64,000 bases of DNA from Augochlora pura (Eukaryota > Arthropoda > Insecta > Hymenoptera > Halictidae): assembly GCF_028453695.1 (NCBI RefSeq), contig NC_135777.1, forward strand, positions 13,319,714-13,383,713. The letters run 5' to 3'. A model generated the notes under the pieces. That model saw only the letters and a program-made list of their open reading frames with translations, did not search any database and was not told where the DNA came from. Below, piece by piece: positions 46,296 through 58,464 of the stretch; position 1 is the first letter of the stretch, and each line of letters starts with the position of its first letter. A program made the position numbers and the translations under genes.

Positions 46296-47734
46296 TTACA
46301 TCGATTTAGCATTGCGCGCCGCAAAATTGGTAATCGGCCGTTTCCACGAGGACCTCGAGCATTTTCGAAAAGTTTGGGTGACTGATGACGAACGAGGCTT
46401 TTTAATATGATCGAAGCGACGGCAGGTTTTCGGTATCGTCGTGGATCGCGGGCGTGGATCCGGTTCCGGGCGACGAAAAATCAGCGATCGGTGACCGCTA
46501 TTCCATATGGATGGACAACGTGACGGCGCGGCGTGGGTGCAGTCGGATGCATTCGGGCGCAGCATCGGCGCAGGGTCGGTGGCACCGGTGCGTGCCGTAA
46601 TCGCACGGGAAGCGTACTTTTCGCCCGGGAAATGATATTTACCCCGTCGCCGACTAAACACGGTGGCGGGGCGCGAATCAATGGACCGTTGAATCGGCGA
46701 CGCGCTCGGGTCGCTTGTCTGTATTGACCGTGCGTTAATTGAGTGACGTCGAGTAAATAGTTTGAGCGGAAATGGCGCGGCCGGCCTCCGTTTCTGTCGT
46801 CGCCGACGCGCGACGAGACGGGTCGGAATAGTTTCGTCGCCGACGAACGATCTTTTCCTACCGCTCGCCGACCCCCAACCCACCCGAAAACGCGAATCCG
46901 TTCCGAAGAACGGGGCCAGGCCCGTTCGCGTCAACCGCGAACAGCTCTCGCTTCTTCTTCTTCTCGCCGCCTTAATTGCCGACGGTCCCGCACCTTCGAC
47001 TATTAATTACACGTTTTCTTCGGCTTTCCTAACTTCCTCAGACAGGCTGCCGCGCAGCCATCGCGCCTCTTGACGAGGAGGTTAATTCTCCGTCGTCGTG
47101 TATTCAAGCGATGCAGCGAAAACAAGACTCTCCAAGTAACTTCCACATACCCCCATGCGATTTCTGGGAACACGAGACCCCTCTGTCCCACCCCTTTCGG
47201 AGACCCCCTCGTTATACGGTTACGGCATGTACGCGCCAACTTACTGAACAGTTCGACGGTAATCCTATAATCTCTTCGTTAAACTGCCGCGTTCCTGTGT
47301 CACGCAAAAATTACCTCCAGGTAGGTAATTACCGTATATACGTACGCTCTCGTCTGGTTCGGGGGCGGCGCCGCGGCCTGCGAAGTTACTCGGTTTGTCG
47401 TCCTGAAATCAAACGTAGAGGGATTTTTATTAATCGTATCTGGAAGGTGAATTTAATTTTATCATAAACTTCCGCGTAACCACGTAATACGACTTATAAT
47501 TACGAGCATTGCGAACATTTCACATTTAACCAAAGCAGTCGAACGAAGCTACAGTATCGTAAGAAATGTCACGAATAATCTTTAACTTGTCGATGATTTT
47601 TTACATGGAAATATTATTCGTTTCTTTGAAATCGAAACACAATTAGATTCTTCTGTTATGAAAATGTAGGAGTGAAAGTAAATGTAAACGTATGAATGAG
47701 AAATAAAACTAGTATCTTTCTGCTATAGAAATTG
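46296..47734. other. CpG-rich block then AT-rich stretch
   Basis: The minus frame 46,296-46,934 (212 codons) is R/S/P-rich, overlaps frames on the other strand and matches nothing known. A CCAG/GTAGGT donor-like word at about 47,321 has no supporting exon. Confidence 0.45.
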
Positions 47735-47982
47735 TTAAACCCTTGCTGTACTTTAACGAGTCCGACTCGTGATGGTAATTACTAGTAATAAATAATTAAG
47801 TATGGATGTTATTCTGTTCTTTAAAATTGGAATAAAATTCTGATCCCTTGTTATTAATATTTAAGTATACAAGTAAATTCAAGCACGGAATAAACATTAA
47901 TGTTCTGCCCATCTAAGAAGTTGTGCCAATTGAAAAATTCCTAATCGCAGTGACTGTGAAGAAAATGGTACGAAGGGGTTAA
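47735..47982 (-). mobile_element. TTAA-flanked MITE, family copy C
   Basis: TTAA at 47,735-47,738 and 47,979-47,982 bound 240 bases. The palindrome ACGAGTCCGACTCGT sits at 47,756-47,770, near the left end here, so this copy is reversed relative to copy A. Reverse-complemented, its far end (CCCCTTCGTACCATTTTCTT, then GCGATTAGGAATTTTTC) aligns with the left part of copy A. It is the best-preserved pair with A. Confidence 0.8.
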
Positions 47983-48459
47983 GGACAAAGAAATCTAGTC
48001 AATGCGAATGTTCTTCTATCAATATAATCCATGTTTCTGCTCACAAAGGGAAATACGGATTGAATATTATATCCAAGTTTAATTTTGTAACTTCCAGTCA
48101 CTTCCAGCGTTCGCAAGAAAATTAGTCAGATCTGACTTTGAAGATGCGAAGATAGGCGACGCATGCGCCGGGAATCGTGTACATTATCATTCTGCACCGC
48201 GTTCGTACTTCAAAATTATGTTTACTGTGTAGACGCGCAACACCGTTGTGTTGGTGTCCCGGCGCATGAATCATCTATCCCCACTCCTTCGAAGTCAAAT
48301 TTGATTTCTTTCTTGCGAAAGTTGGTTTCTCTTTACCGTCTCAACACCGTTTCTCAACACCGTCTTCCCTTACGAGAAACCTACCACAGAGGTTCCTGAT
48401 ATCATTTGAAGCAAATTTTTCTTTAGCGAAAATGCAATTCGTGTTTATTGGTTATTTAC
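47983..48459. other. Non-coding stretch
   Basis: Mixed composition. CTCAACACCGTTT is repeated in tandem near 48,338-48,365. No frame of interest. Confidence 0.5.
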
Positions 48460-48564
48460 GAAATACATTGACAAATCAGAGTCCAGATCTGCTGACGCGA
48501 GGCAACGAACCAACAAGCAAACGAAGCCTAATTTCGCTCATCGGCTCGGTCGCCTAACATTAGC
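48460..48564 (+). repeat. Dispersed repeat module, copy 2
   Basis: This is the partner of 44,619-44,724, with nearly the same length (105 versus 106 bases). The most conserved part is GGCTCGGTCGCCT with TTAGC shortly after. It is followed 33 bases later by MITE copy D. Confidence 0.65.
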
Positions 48565-48596
48565 TGATTTTGCCTCTCAATAGTCAATGGATTTCG

Positions 48597-48773
48597 TTAA
48601 TCCTTTGTACTACGATCTTTTTCAAAACTGCGTCGATTAGTATTTTTGCGTCCTTAATAATTTCCTTGATAGAACGAGAGAATTTTTATTTCTTGTCTGT
48701 CCTCATTTACTTCCATTCTCAAATTTTGACGATAGAAGATTCAAATTCTCATTGTTATAATGCAAAGGATTAA
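48597..48773 (+). mobile_element. TTAA-flanked MITE, family copy D (short)
   Basis: TTAA bounds both ends (48,597-48,600 and 48,770-48,773). Terminal repeats are TCCTTTGTACTACGA and, from the right, TCCTTTGCATTATAA. The interior follows copy B closely (CGATTAGTATTTTTG, TTTACTTCCATTCTC, TTTTGACGATAGA) but is about 70 bases shorter and lacks the palindrome region, so it is a deletion derivative. Confidence 0.75.
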
Positions 48774-51164
48774 TGACTCATAAACAAAACCGTAGATTCC
48801 ACTGTCGCTAAAAAAAAGTTGCTTCAAATTACCTCTAGAACCCCTCATTTTCCCTAATTTTCCGAAACAGCCTGTTTAATTGCATCAATAGAATTGTTGG
48901 AAATGTGAACATTCATTCTTTCATGATTCACAAATTTACTCTGTAAAATTAAATTATTAGTTTATATAATTTTCCGTAATCTAAAAGGTAGTTATCTCGT
49001 TTAATAACCAACGATAGTGATATAAAAAATATTTCCGTTTCATAACGTTTCCTCTGCGCTGGAACGTAATCTGTCGAAAGTTTATGCACAGCGTGTGGTC
49101 CCGCGAGTCCCAGTGGTTCCCGTATCCACGAAATCTCGGAATTGTAGCGAGATTTCGAGGTCGCGCTGGATCTAGCCATCTCTCGGCGAGCACTGACAAG
49201 ATCTCGTCGAGATTCAATTAAATGACGGACACTCCCCGCTTAATGCTTGAAAAATAACACGGGGCCGACCCGGCCGGTCCAATTTCGCAAATGGGCTTCC
49301 CTTTGCTCGGGCCGGTATTAGGGGCATAAACGCGTTAATTAACACCGCGACGCGGGAGAGGCGGGGGGGGGGGGGGGTAGGTGAGTTTCCACGCGACCTT
49401 AATGAAATTGGATAATGTGCCGTGATAACGCGCCGCGGGGACGAATATAAATTCGTTAGGTTTATTGACTTTTAAATACGACGAGACGCACATACTCCGC
49501 GGATATCTCTTCCGGCTCTGGACCGGCTGCCGCCCGGGATTTCCACTTATCCTTCGGGAAAGTAGGCTACGGGACTGAATATCGCTGAACCGGGCTGCGC
49601 TTCTCACCGGAATGACATGAATTATTGAACGGAACCTGTTCCGGTATCTATGATCTGGCTACCTCTAATATTGACAGGAGTATTTCCGAAATCCATGAGT
49701 TATTTCCTTTGTTGGGCCGTGGATCGCCAAGGAGCGGCGCGGAAAATAAATCCTCGGAGGCCGTCGAACATATCGCGCCCGATGTATTCCGACGGACACC
49801 AGTTTCGCGAGTTCCGCGGCACCTTGCGATCTAATTTTGGTTATTTTCAGGCCGGAAACGAAGTCGATTCCGACCGCTCTTCCCCTCGGCGTTCACAACG
49901 GCGCCGGGGCTACCGTCGCGTCGCGCCGGCGAGATATGGCATTAATAGGGAAACGAGATGCGACGGTGATGAAAAGGAAACTCGATCTCCAGTCGCCGCC
50001 GCGTCCAATAGATTGAACGGTGGACCTCGTTCGATAATATCTCCGGCGAAGAATACGAATCTCGGAATAGATTCTGCCTGGAAGTTCCCTCTTGGTCCGG
50101 AGCCGGGCTCAACTTGTTCATACAAAATGAAATGAATGATTCACGACAACGACGGGGAACAGGGTTGCTCCTCGCCCGCGTTCTCGAGCGAGAGGAGCTG
50201 GCTACTTCAATTTAATTTTTCATCGGCGGTCCTTGTCTCGCGGCGGCGTGTTCTCTATTAACCGATTTTCTTTCCGATCGTTTTTTTTTCCTGCGGCGCG
50301 ATTCTCCAATTTCACTTGCGGTTCCTCTTGAAAACCTTCTACCACCGCCCGGCCAGAAGTTACCTCGGTGTCTAGCATGCGTACGTGCAGAAAGAGAGAA
50401 GGAGAGAGGGAGGAAGAGTGCTCAGTGAGTCTAATGCGGAAATACGGCGTAGGATCTTGTGAATTTTTAAATTTAAGCTGGATATATGTAGAGGAGTGGA
50501 AGCGGTTTAGTTCTCGTGGAGCATAGAATCGATACTCGGAGCCATCGAGTGCGATTTCGATAAGTGGGCTTTCGTGGTGGGATCCTCTGGTATCGAGTTA
50601 AGCGGAATTAATTGCCAGTAAAAGGAGCCAGATTTTTTACTCGGACGTTCAACGGAATCCTACGCGAAAGTATCGCGTGCGGCTGCGAAGGCAGCCTGAG
50701 ACGGTTAAGCGGGCGAAAACCGACTGCAGACCGCCCGTGTTCCGCGGGTGTTTAGTTCCAGCCGTGACCGCGCCTTTGTCTTTGAAACTGCAATCCGACT
50801 CGCAGAATTGTTTCCAGCCGATCCCGAGGGAATCGCGTCGCGGCCAATGCCCGACGAATACGCAACAATGTCGAAAGAATGCAGTCGGCAGGCTCGCCCA
50901 CGTCGACGCCGCGCCGTTCTCCGACCGACAGACCCTCGAAATGTGTTGTTATTTGCCCACGCGGCCGTCTGACGCGCACTGCGACTCAGCCGGGCGGGTC
51001 CAGGCGGATCCGAACGGGTACGAGCGTGTTTCTCGCGACGACGTGTTGTCTGCCGAGGAGACCCCAGCGATCTGCGATCGGAACTCGAAACTGACGATTC
51101 AGGGTGTAGATCTTGATAGGATCGTCATCGTCTTCCCAGCGGATAACCGGCTTCATTAAACGCG
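48774..51164. other. AT-rich start, then long CpG-rich block
   Basis: CpG-rich from about 49,060 to 51,160. A poly-G run of 15 lies at 49,363-49,377. The plus frame 50,677-51,159 stays open for 160 codons and has mixed residues, but it starts at GTG, overlaps minus-strand frames and matches no family I know. A GA-rich stretch lies near 50,390-50,417. Confidence 0.45.
49363..49377 (+). repeat. Poly-G run (15)
   Basis: Fifteen consecutive G bases, a likely site of length error in any assembly. Confidence 0.9.
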
Positions 51165-51325
51165 TTAACGTTGCAATTCTAAAACACCAAACGGTTCTCA
51201 GAAATACAAATTTTTTGTCTAATTCTCAATTTTTTCGTAGCCGATTTAAATATCCAGTCACTCGTATTATATCCAATAGGAATTGCCATTTCTTCATCAC
51301 GAGTATGCTCGTCTAAAATGGTTAA
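51165..51325 (+). mobile_element. Possible TTAA-flanked MITE, family copy I (diverged)
   Basis: The right end has TTCATCACGAGTATGCTCGT, then CTAAAATGG and TTAA at 51,322-51,325. This keeps the family's palindrome in altered form. A TTAA at 51,165-51,168 is a plausible left boundary, but the left terminal sequence is not clearly alignable. Confidence 0.4.
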
Positions 51326-53031
51326 TTTGAATAAGAAGAATTAGACTTCGCTATTGTTTATACAATTGTAATCAGTAATGTAAAGTATAATTACAGTAAC
51401 TTACGTACCTTTCAATGATATTGCAACAGAAAAATGGGTTCATTTAATTACAGATAAACACATCATTGAATTGTACTCTTAAATAATGACCCCAGTATAG
51501 TAATTAGAATTAAATTTAAAAAGTTAAGTTACATGGCATCAATTACTTTTGCAATGTTTCCCGGATCTTAATATTATATAATAAATAATTCTCAATTCTC
51601 AGCAGTTACGTAGCAGTCAAAACGTTAAAAGTTAAAGAAACAGTCTAAAGGTTAACCTTCTGCTAGAATCAACGACATCGCGTGAGTCAAGTACGCCCAT
51701 CTCCCCTATTCTTTTCGTATATAATGAACAATTAAATCATGTAACTTTTAATATTTTAACATCTTCTTTCTAAATAATTTGCTATATATTATAATACAAA
51801 CAACGTCACTTTTTGGATCATATTTAACCCTGTATTTGCCGTGCGTACAAGTATCACAACGCCTGTGTTCAAGGGTTAATCAGAATCCAGTTCTGTAAGA
51901 CTCGAACCGAGCCCTCGATCGACAACAGAGCCCATGGTCCGAGGCTGTTGAAAACGGTTGAAAAGGTGAAGTTTTTAAAGCGGAAAGTTGCTAGCGGGAA
52001 TGGACAAGCGTAGGAGGCGGGGGCACGGTGGAAACGCGGTCGACGACGACAGTAGTCGAGGGCTAACGCGGGAACTTTTGCTCGCGAGGACGAGAGCGAG
52101 GGCGAAGGCGAGAGAACAATGGGGTCGCGGATGGTAATCGAGTTTCCCCGCTGACATTGTTTCCCCCGGTCGCGGATCGTGGCCGGAGAAAGCGCGGAGC
52201 GCCGGGGCAAAGGGATTTTTCCGTCTACCGGGAACATCTTTAACCGGGCGCGGGGCTCGGGGGAAGAAAATTGAGCGAGGCACGCGCCTTGTCCTTTAAG
52301 CCGGCGGTGCCGCACGCGTTATTGGAATATTTTGCCTCGGCCAACCCTTTCGCTGCGAGGCAGCGAAGGCTTCGAGGGCTGCGAGGGTTGCGAGGGTCAC
52401 CCGGCTGGACGTGCAACTTGAAATTCCGCGCGTGTCCGGAATACGCCGAAGCCGGCCCGGGAAACACCGGCCCCCGATAGTTTCGGAGCGGATTTAATAT
52501 CATACACCGGACCGCGCCGCACAAAGTATCCTGTTTCCGCGAACAGTTTCACGAACGGTCGGCGAATATTTCTGCGACGACCCTCTATTCCGGACCCTTT
52601 TATTTCATTAATTAGAGTTCCGCGCGTGTTGCTCCGCTCGGCAATGACCGCGCTCCGTGAACCCGAGAGACGCGCTCTGATCGATGAACCCTTTGAGAAT
52701 CTCCGATTCAACGCAACGAGCGGATAATGTAGAACGCGCGTGAATAGGGATCCGAGAATCATCCTTGAGTAGATGTCAACGGCGACTGACTGACAAAGGA
52801 CTACCGTCGGACTAGGAACGTTGATCTTAACGAGCTACCACTGCGAATGACGGAATCTTCTTATAGGCGAAAAGTTGACTAATGCCCGCTGGTCACTTGA
52901 ATTGTACTAATTGGAGGCTGTTCGAGCCGGTGTCGTAAGACGATCGATCGATCCATATAAAGTAGCGTGCAGAGAATCTTCAAACATTGCCGCCGTCGTT
53001 ATTGAAAACACCTCAACTATATTTCCTTGTC
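51326..53031. other. AT-rich then CpG-rich non-coding stretch
   Basis: At 51,824-51,879 a short inverted pair TTAACCCTG...AAGGGTTAA encloses about 40 bases, a possible miniature of the TTAA-type repeats. CpG-rich from 51,870 to about 52,950, with overlapping frames on both strands. A run of GCGAGGGTT-like 9-base units lies at about 52,370-52,400. Confidence 0.4.
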
Positions 53032-53294
53032 GACCCGTTGCCGCACTCTGATGAGCCTGACTCGAGATTCAGATTTCTAGTAGAACCTGTTATGAATGTT
53101 ATTTCATTCTTTTTAGATGGAATTAATCTCATCGTCAATTAATTTTAATTATTTTCTCAACGTTATATTTATGAAATAAAACATAGAAGTCTTTTACCAT
53201 CTTATTTTGTTTATTGTTTGAAAAAAATAATTTAGAAATCTGTTGAACAAAATAAACGAATAAAAGAATGTCATAAGGCACAGCAAATGGTTAC
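53032..53294 (-). mobile_element. TTAA-type MITE, family copy F (decayed ends)
   Basis: Same order as copy C: ACCCGTTGCC, then GAGCCTGACTCGAG (decayed palindrome), TTCTAGTAG, GAATGTTATTTCATTCTTTT, GGAATTAATCTCATC. The matching words in copy C are ACCCTTGCTG, GAGTCCGACTCGTG, TACTAGTAA, GATGTTATTCTGTTCTTT and GGAATAAAATTCTGATC. The TTAA boundaries have been lost and the right edge is approximate. Confidence 0.6.
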
Positions 53295-54780
53295 CCTAAG
53301 CAGAGTTGCCGACAAGTATTCTGATTAATAACAATAATAACTGAATAGTTATTATAACTAATTTATCATAATTGGGAAAAGAGTAATATGAATAACGAGT
53401 AACAATTATAACTGGTTAGTTATTAGATATTATTATAATTTATAATAGTTAGTCAGATCACGTTTTGCCAAATCTGTCCTACAGTAATCGACGTTATTAA
53501 TCTGAAACATGACAGGAATGAAATGTCAAAGGGTGACAAGTTCGTTGTAAAATAATTGGAATAAGACTGGCATCGAACTCATAAAATTCGCGTGGTACAC
53601 GAGTACGATACCGGGTCCGACCGCGAGAGCGTGTGTCGCGTCGGTTGTAAGCGACATCGGAGGTCGGTGAAAAAGTCATTTGTTTCTGTCTTATTAAGAC
53701 GGTGAGGAGTAGCGGCGGGTTTCTCGTGCCGTTGCCTTTGATATCTCTGTCCGAGGGGCCACCTCCGCTCTCCCTCGCTGGCTGTCGGAAGGGGAGAAAG
53801 AAAGGAACAACACAATTTTATCGCCGCGGTCGAGGTCCCTTTAATCCGCGAAACGATCCTTATAATTCGTGCGGTCCAGGTTACGGCTGTATTTCGGTTA
53901 AAGCGCCGTGCCCCGTAAAATTTATACGAGAAAGGATAAAGATGTTATCATAACGTGACCCCAACTCGAGACGGCCCCCGGGCCACCGTAAGATTACGCT
54001 TTTACGAATTTGCCTCTTATATAGTACAAACTGGTTTATGGCCACTCGCGTCCTCTCCTTCTTCTCGTCCTCATCCTTTCTCATCCTCCTCGCCGTTCTG
54101 CCTGCCGAGGCTTGTCCGTTTCCTTCGTGTCCAGAGACCCGGAGAAAGGATGCTCTTTTCCTGTCGACCAACTTCGACCGACCGAGAGAGCATCACTCTC
54201 CTGCGACGACGGAATTAGCAGGCTTTAAGTTCGCATAACTCGGAATTATTACGCCGCTCGCGAACTTCGATGGCCCGGAGTGTCTGTTAAACGTTTTAGA
54301 ACGGCCGAATGGACCGGCGGACGATAGCGTGGTTGTAAAAAGGTGGACTGTGGGGGACAGATACCGATGCAGACATCTGTACATCAATCATGATAGCTGA
54401 GACCGAACGAAACAAAACGTTCCAGCATTTCAATAAAAACATGTGGGCTACTGGAGCCGGTTACTGTGCGCTGACCAATTGCATCTGGTTTCTTCTCGAG
54501 CACAATTAAATTTACAATTATTGAATAATACATGTTCTATTATTTTTGTTTATCTTTACATAAACAATTTGATATCTTATTACATAGATATACAGTTAAT
54601 TGTGTCCAAAACCAACAGAATCGTACGTGACTTGCAGACAAGTTTTTTTATGTATGTATTATAAGTATCGACTAGAGCTCCTTGAAACAAAAGGCTATGG
54701 AGCAAATATATAAAAATACAATAAAATAAATTCTAGTGTTTTATATCATAGCACTTCACGTCAGTTCTTCTAAAACCATC
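53295..54780. other. AT-rich, CpG-rich, AT-rich non-coding stretch
   Basis: CpG-rich at 53,560-54,400. A plus frame at 54,038-54,238 (66 residues) starts with a convincing signal-peptide-like segment but lies over a CT-rich tract that favours S/L/F codons, so it is discussed as a lead only. AT-rich after 54,400. Confidence 0.4.
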
Positions 54781-55500
54781 TAGAACCTCCTGACCAAAAC
54801 TCGGAAGGGTTCGCAGAAATCTTTTAACTCTGCATCCCTCTAGCTCCTTATCTCTTAAATGGTTATCTCGGAGGTTCTGGAAATACTTCGAGGGTCAGCT
54901 AAGTTCCCGGCGAACCTTCAAAGCGCCCTGAAACGCCAGTGACCCTTCAAAGGTCACCGAAAGGATCTCTGAGATTCCGGTAACCTTTCGAAGACTACTC
55001 GAGGGACGTCTAAGCTCTTGGTAGACCTCCAAAGGGCTACCTGGAGTTCCGGCCTAGCGGTTCTTTAAAGACAGTTCGTATCATTTCGAAGACTCTATGA
55101 GTTCAAGTGTGACCCAAGAGAATTACGTACTGGTCACCCTGCAGGCATCATCGATGTAATTTCCGAGGATCCTCAAAAATCGTCGCAGATGTCTTCGAGA
55201 TTTTGATGATCTTCGGGGAACCTTATCGTATGAAGGACCACCGAGGTCGGATCAACCTCAGAATACCCTCCTGTGAGCTCCTATGATCCTGTTGATCCTT
55301 CGAAGATTCTCTGAGGAGCCTCTAAGGATCTGGCGACCCCTTTGATGTCTCTCTAGACATCTCCCAAGTCCAGAAGGCCCTACAAGGATCGCACGAATGA
55401 CATATCAGGACAGTCGAATCTACGAATATCTTCCTGCAAGCTTCTAAAATCCTGAGATTCCTGAAAGCCCTCCAGAGACCTTCTAACGAGTTCATGAAAT
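54781..55500 (+). repeat. Degenerate short-unit repeat, block A
   Basis: The block is built of loosely repeated words such as CCTTCGAAGA, CCTCTGAGG, GGTCCTGATGA and CTCCAAAGGG. The larger spacing is about 40 bases where it can be measured (for example CCAGTGACCCTTCAAAGG to CCGGTAACCTTTCGAAGA, 41 bases). Units are too diverged for a clean consensus. The same words in the same orientation make up block B at 58,465. Nothing is recognisably encoded. The frames on the minus strand reflect the repeat. Confidence 0.7.
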
Positions 55501-56580
55501 CGTAAGCCGCCTTTAATGAGAATTCGGTCGACGCTCGTGCCAACACATTTTTGGATCGTACCATGTACTTCGCGCATAGAATGTTGGCATGCAGCGCGGA
55601 GGCTCGCGTTAGCACTCGTAAGCGCACGAAACAGCTTTCGCGGCGTCACATGCGTTACGTTACAATGCTGCACGGGTATCATCGAACGCAGCGATGCCAT
55701 CACCCAAAACTGGGAAGTCGTTTTGCACTATCGCGATGCAACACGCTACGTTACAGGCGGCTCCGTGTGTTCTGAAATCTTGATTACGTTAGCCAGGCTA
55801 TAACGTAACGGAGAGGAGCAGGAAGCTCCTTGTAATGCAACCTGGTTTGCATCTTATTCCGTCGAGTTCCCTGCATCGTATCGGAGTTCCAATTGCTCCA
55901 GAATTAACCGGTTACAATCCGGAATGCATAATGTCCCATTTATAAATTGGCTGAGTCGGGGGGCACGAAGGCGGCGGAGGACCGAAGGAGCCGGGTCGTT
56001 TCCATCCTCGAACCGGCGATATTTCACGAATCGATTCGATCGGCGTTTACGGCGTTTACGGCGTTTACGGCGCGGCGACCGGAGCGCACGTGGAAGCTCG
56101 AGTTCCGCTGGCCTCGGCCCAGGACAAGCGAGAGAATATCGATCGACGCGACGCGACGCGACGGTCGTCCCGAGGAAATAAGGCGAGCGAAAGGACCAGA
56201 GAGGTCTCTATCGTGCCGAGAGGAGAACACATATAAGGACCCACCGCGCCAAACGGCGCCGTGGGGGTCTCTTTTGGGCAGCAACGGCGTGCCGCCGCCG
56301 CCGACGCTAACGCCGCAGCCGCAGCCGCAACCGCCGACGATGTATCTGGTTACCTGGCCGGGAGAGAGAACGCGAAAGAAAAAAGGACAGGCACGAAGTG
56401 ACGGCGCAGGGTAAACACACCCACGGAGCCACAGGATCCGCGCGTCCAAATTTTGTCTACCGTCGCGCCACGCAGCTCGGCTCGCTCTCGAAATTAAGCC
56501 GTTAAACGCTAACCGGAATCCGACCTACCCGATCCGGTGTCAACATCGAGCTCTCCTTTACTCGGATTCCAAGTCCAGAA
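55501..56580. other. CpG-rich segment between the two degenerate repeat blocks, part 1
   Basis: A 9-bp repeat lies at 56,042-56,072 and a CGACG run near 56,143-56,163. An ATATAAGG word at about 56,231 is TATA-like, with CpG-rich sequence following, but no initiator and no known protein. Frames overlap on both strands. Confidence 0.4.
56042..56072 (+). repeat. 9-bp tandem repeat GGCGTTTAC x3.4
   Basis: Three exact copies and a partial fourth, a recent expansion. Confidence 0.95.
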
Positions 56581-58464
56581 CGATTTAGATCCGAATCGTA
56601 AGTGCCTTCATTAACATTCTTTTCATTTAACTCTTCCACGCTGTGTTTGATTCTCAGCCGGGAATTTGTTGGCAATCTTTGATCCTTAGATCTGATTCAA
56701 ATAATGTAGGCTTACGATCAATTGTCGTACCTCTGACATGTTGTCGGGCATAATTGACTCTATATTAATGGAATAAGACAAATTGACACTAGGATCACGA
56801 TGTCCATGAAGATAGCTAATTTTTTAATCTACGATTATTCTTATTGCAAAGATACATTTATGAGGTATTCATTCAATATATTATGTGTTACTTGCGACAA
56901 GTTAATACTATATTTAATAATATCACTCATTAAAAATAATAATAAACGTCTATCATTGATACTTTTATAAACTAATATAAAACAACTATTTTCAGAGCTC
57001 CTTAAACCTAGTGTTAACTGACTTGTTTAATAATATCCATTTCTTTCTTTTCTATTCTGCGTACTAAAAGATCTCTACCCATATGACAAATAAATGAATA
57101 AATTAAACGTTTTTCATATCAAATAAACACAATAACAGAATAAAAAAATATGTCCTAAAACAAACCAATGGCACCGCAATTAGTCATACCGCAGTAATCG
57201 GATTCTCTACCCTATGCAAACAATCCTAGTAAATTCCGGTTATTTGAGACACGTCCTTTGACCTGATTAAGTGGCTGCCCCAATTAGACACAGAGGACCA
57301 GAACAATTCGATTAGACTCTGTTCTCTCAGTATTGTCCATTTGCATCGCAAGGAGGAATCAAACGTAATGTCTTTGTTATCAGTTTTATAAAGCAACAGT
57401 TTAACTACACAGCTAAGTAAAGCTACTTTGCAGTTGCACAAACGACGCTTGTTCGTTGTTTCACTGCGAAAAAATCGATCGCACACAAATACGCGAAGAG
57501 CGTACCGAAACCAGCCGAATCTATTGCATTCGGTTACACGCATTAAGGATCAATTCGCCGAGAAGATCATGCAATCCGATATACAGTGTAGAAGGGTTCC
57601 GCGTTCCATGGAACGATCAGACAGATTGGATTTTCGTCCGCGGCGAGAAAACGGAGTAAAAGTCGAGTTACAAGATATTTTAGCTGCGATCAGCCGGTTT
57701 CCCGGCGCGCCGGCAGCCGAGAGTCGCCAGTCAGAATGACGACGCTGAAACGGTGTACTCGTGTCTTCGGTCCGGAGGATCGGCCGAGCCAGAGGAGAAA
57801 GAGCGAGAGAGGCAGAGCGCCGGGGGTGGGTGGAATTTTTGCACGACAGCGCGAGAACCGGTGGCGAGGAAGAATAATAGGGAATTTATTTGGCCGTCGA
57901 AAGGAAGACGGCGCCTGTACTCTGGACGGTAGCCCGGTCGGCAGAGATTCGGCGGTGCGATAGCAGGTTTTTCATACGCGCCGCGCCGACTCGACACCGG
58001 GGGATAAGGTGGATAAGGGCGTGAAGGCGCGAGACGATATCCGTGAACCACCTCCTATCCAGGGCTCGTTTCTCTGGGTTCGAGGGAACACGCCGAAGGA
58101 AACGGTTACGCTCGAGGGGCTCCAGAAAGGAAGAGAGCGAGAGAGAGAGAGAGAGAGAGAAAGTGGAGGAGGTCCTCTCACGTCGGAGACCATTATCGGA
58201 GCACGTACACGTGTACGCTCGCGCCGCAGTGTCAAAATACGCTCGCTTCGGATTAAAATGTGAGAGGGAGAACGTGAGGAACGGGTGGTTTTCGGGTTCC
58301 TCGAGGAACGGAGGCCAAGAGCGAGCTGCTGAGACGGATCTGCTGGGAGTCGAGAGCTAACCGCGGGGTCGGTGTCCGGCCATTGTAACCGCATTCCGCG
58401 AAAACTTTTCCTTCGGTTTCATTGTAACGGCGATCGACCGCGAGCGCGCCCAGCTAGCTTGCAA
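56581..58464. other. AT-rich stretch then CpG-rich segment, part 2
   Basis: AT-rich to about 57,430 with no element found. CpG-rich to 58,460, including a GA run at 58,139-58,162. Frames are unrecognised. Confidence 0.45.
58139..58162 (+). repeat. (GA)n microsatellite
   Basis: Uninterrupted GA run in a purine-rich stretch. Confidence 0.95.

Noticed and set aside
50677..51159. 160-codon plus frame with mixed residues
   Set aside because: It starts at GTG with no ATG nearby, overlaps opposite-strand frames, sits in a CpG-rich block and matches no family I recognise.
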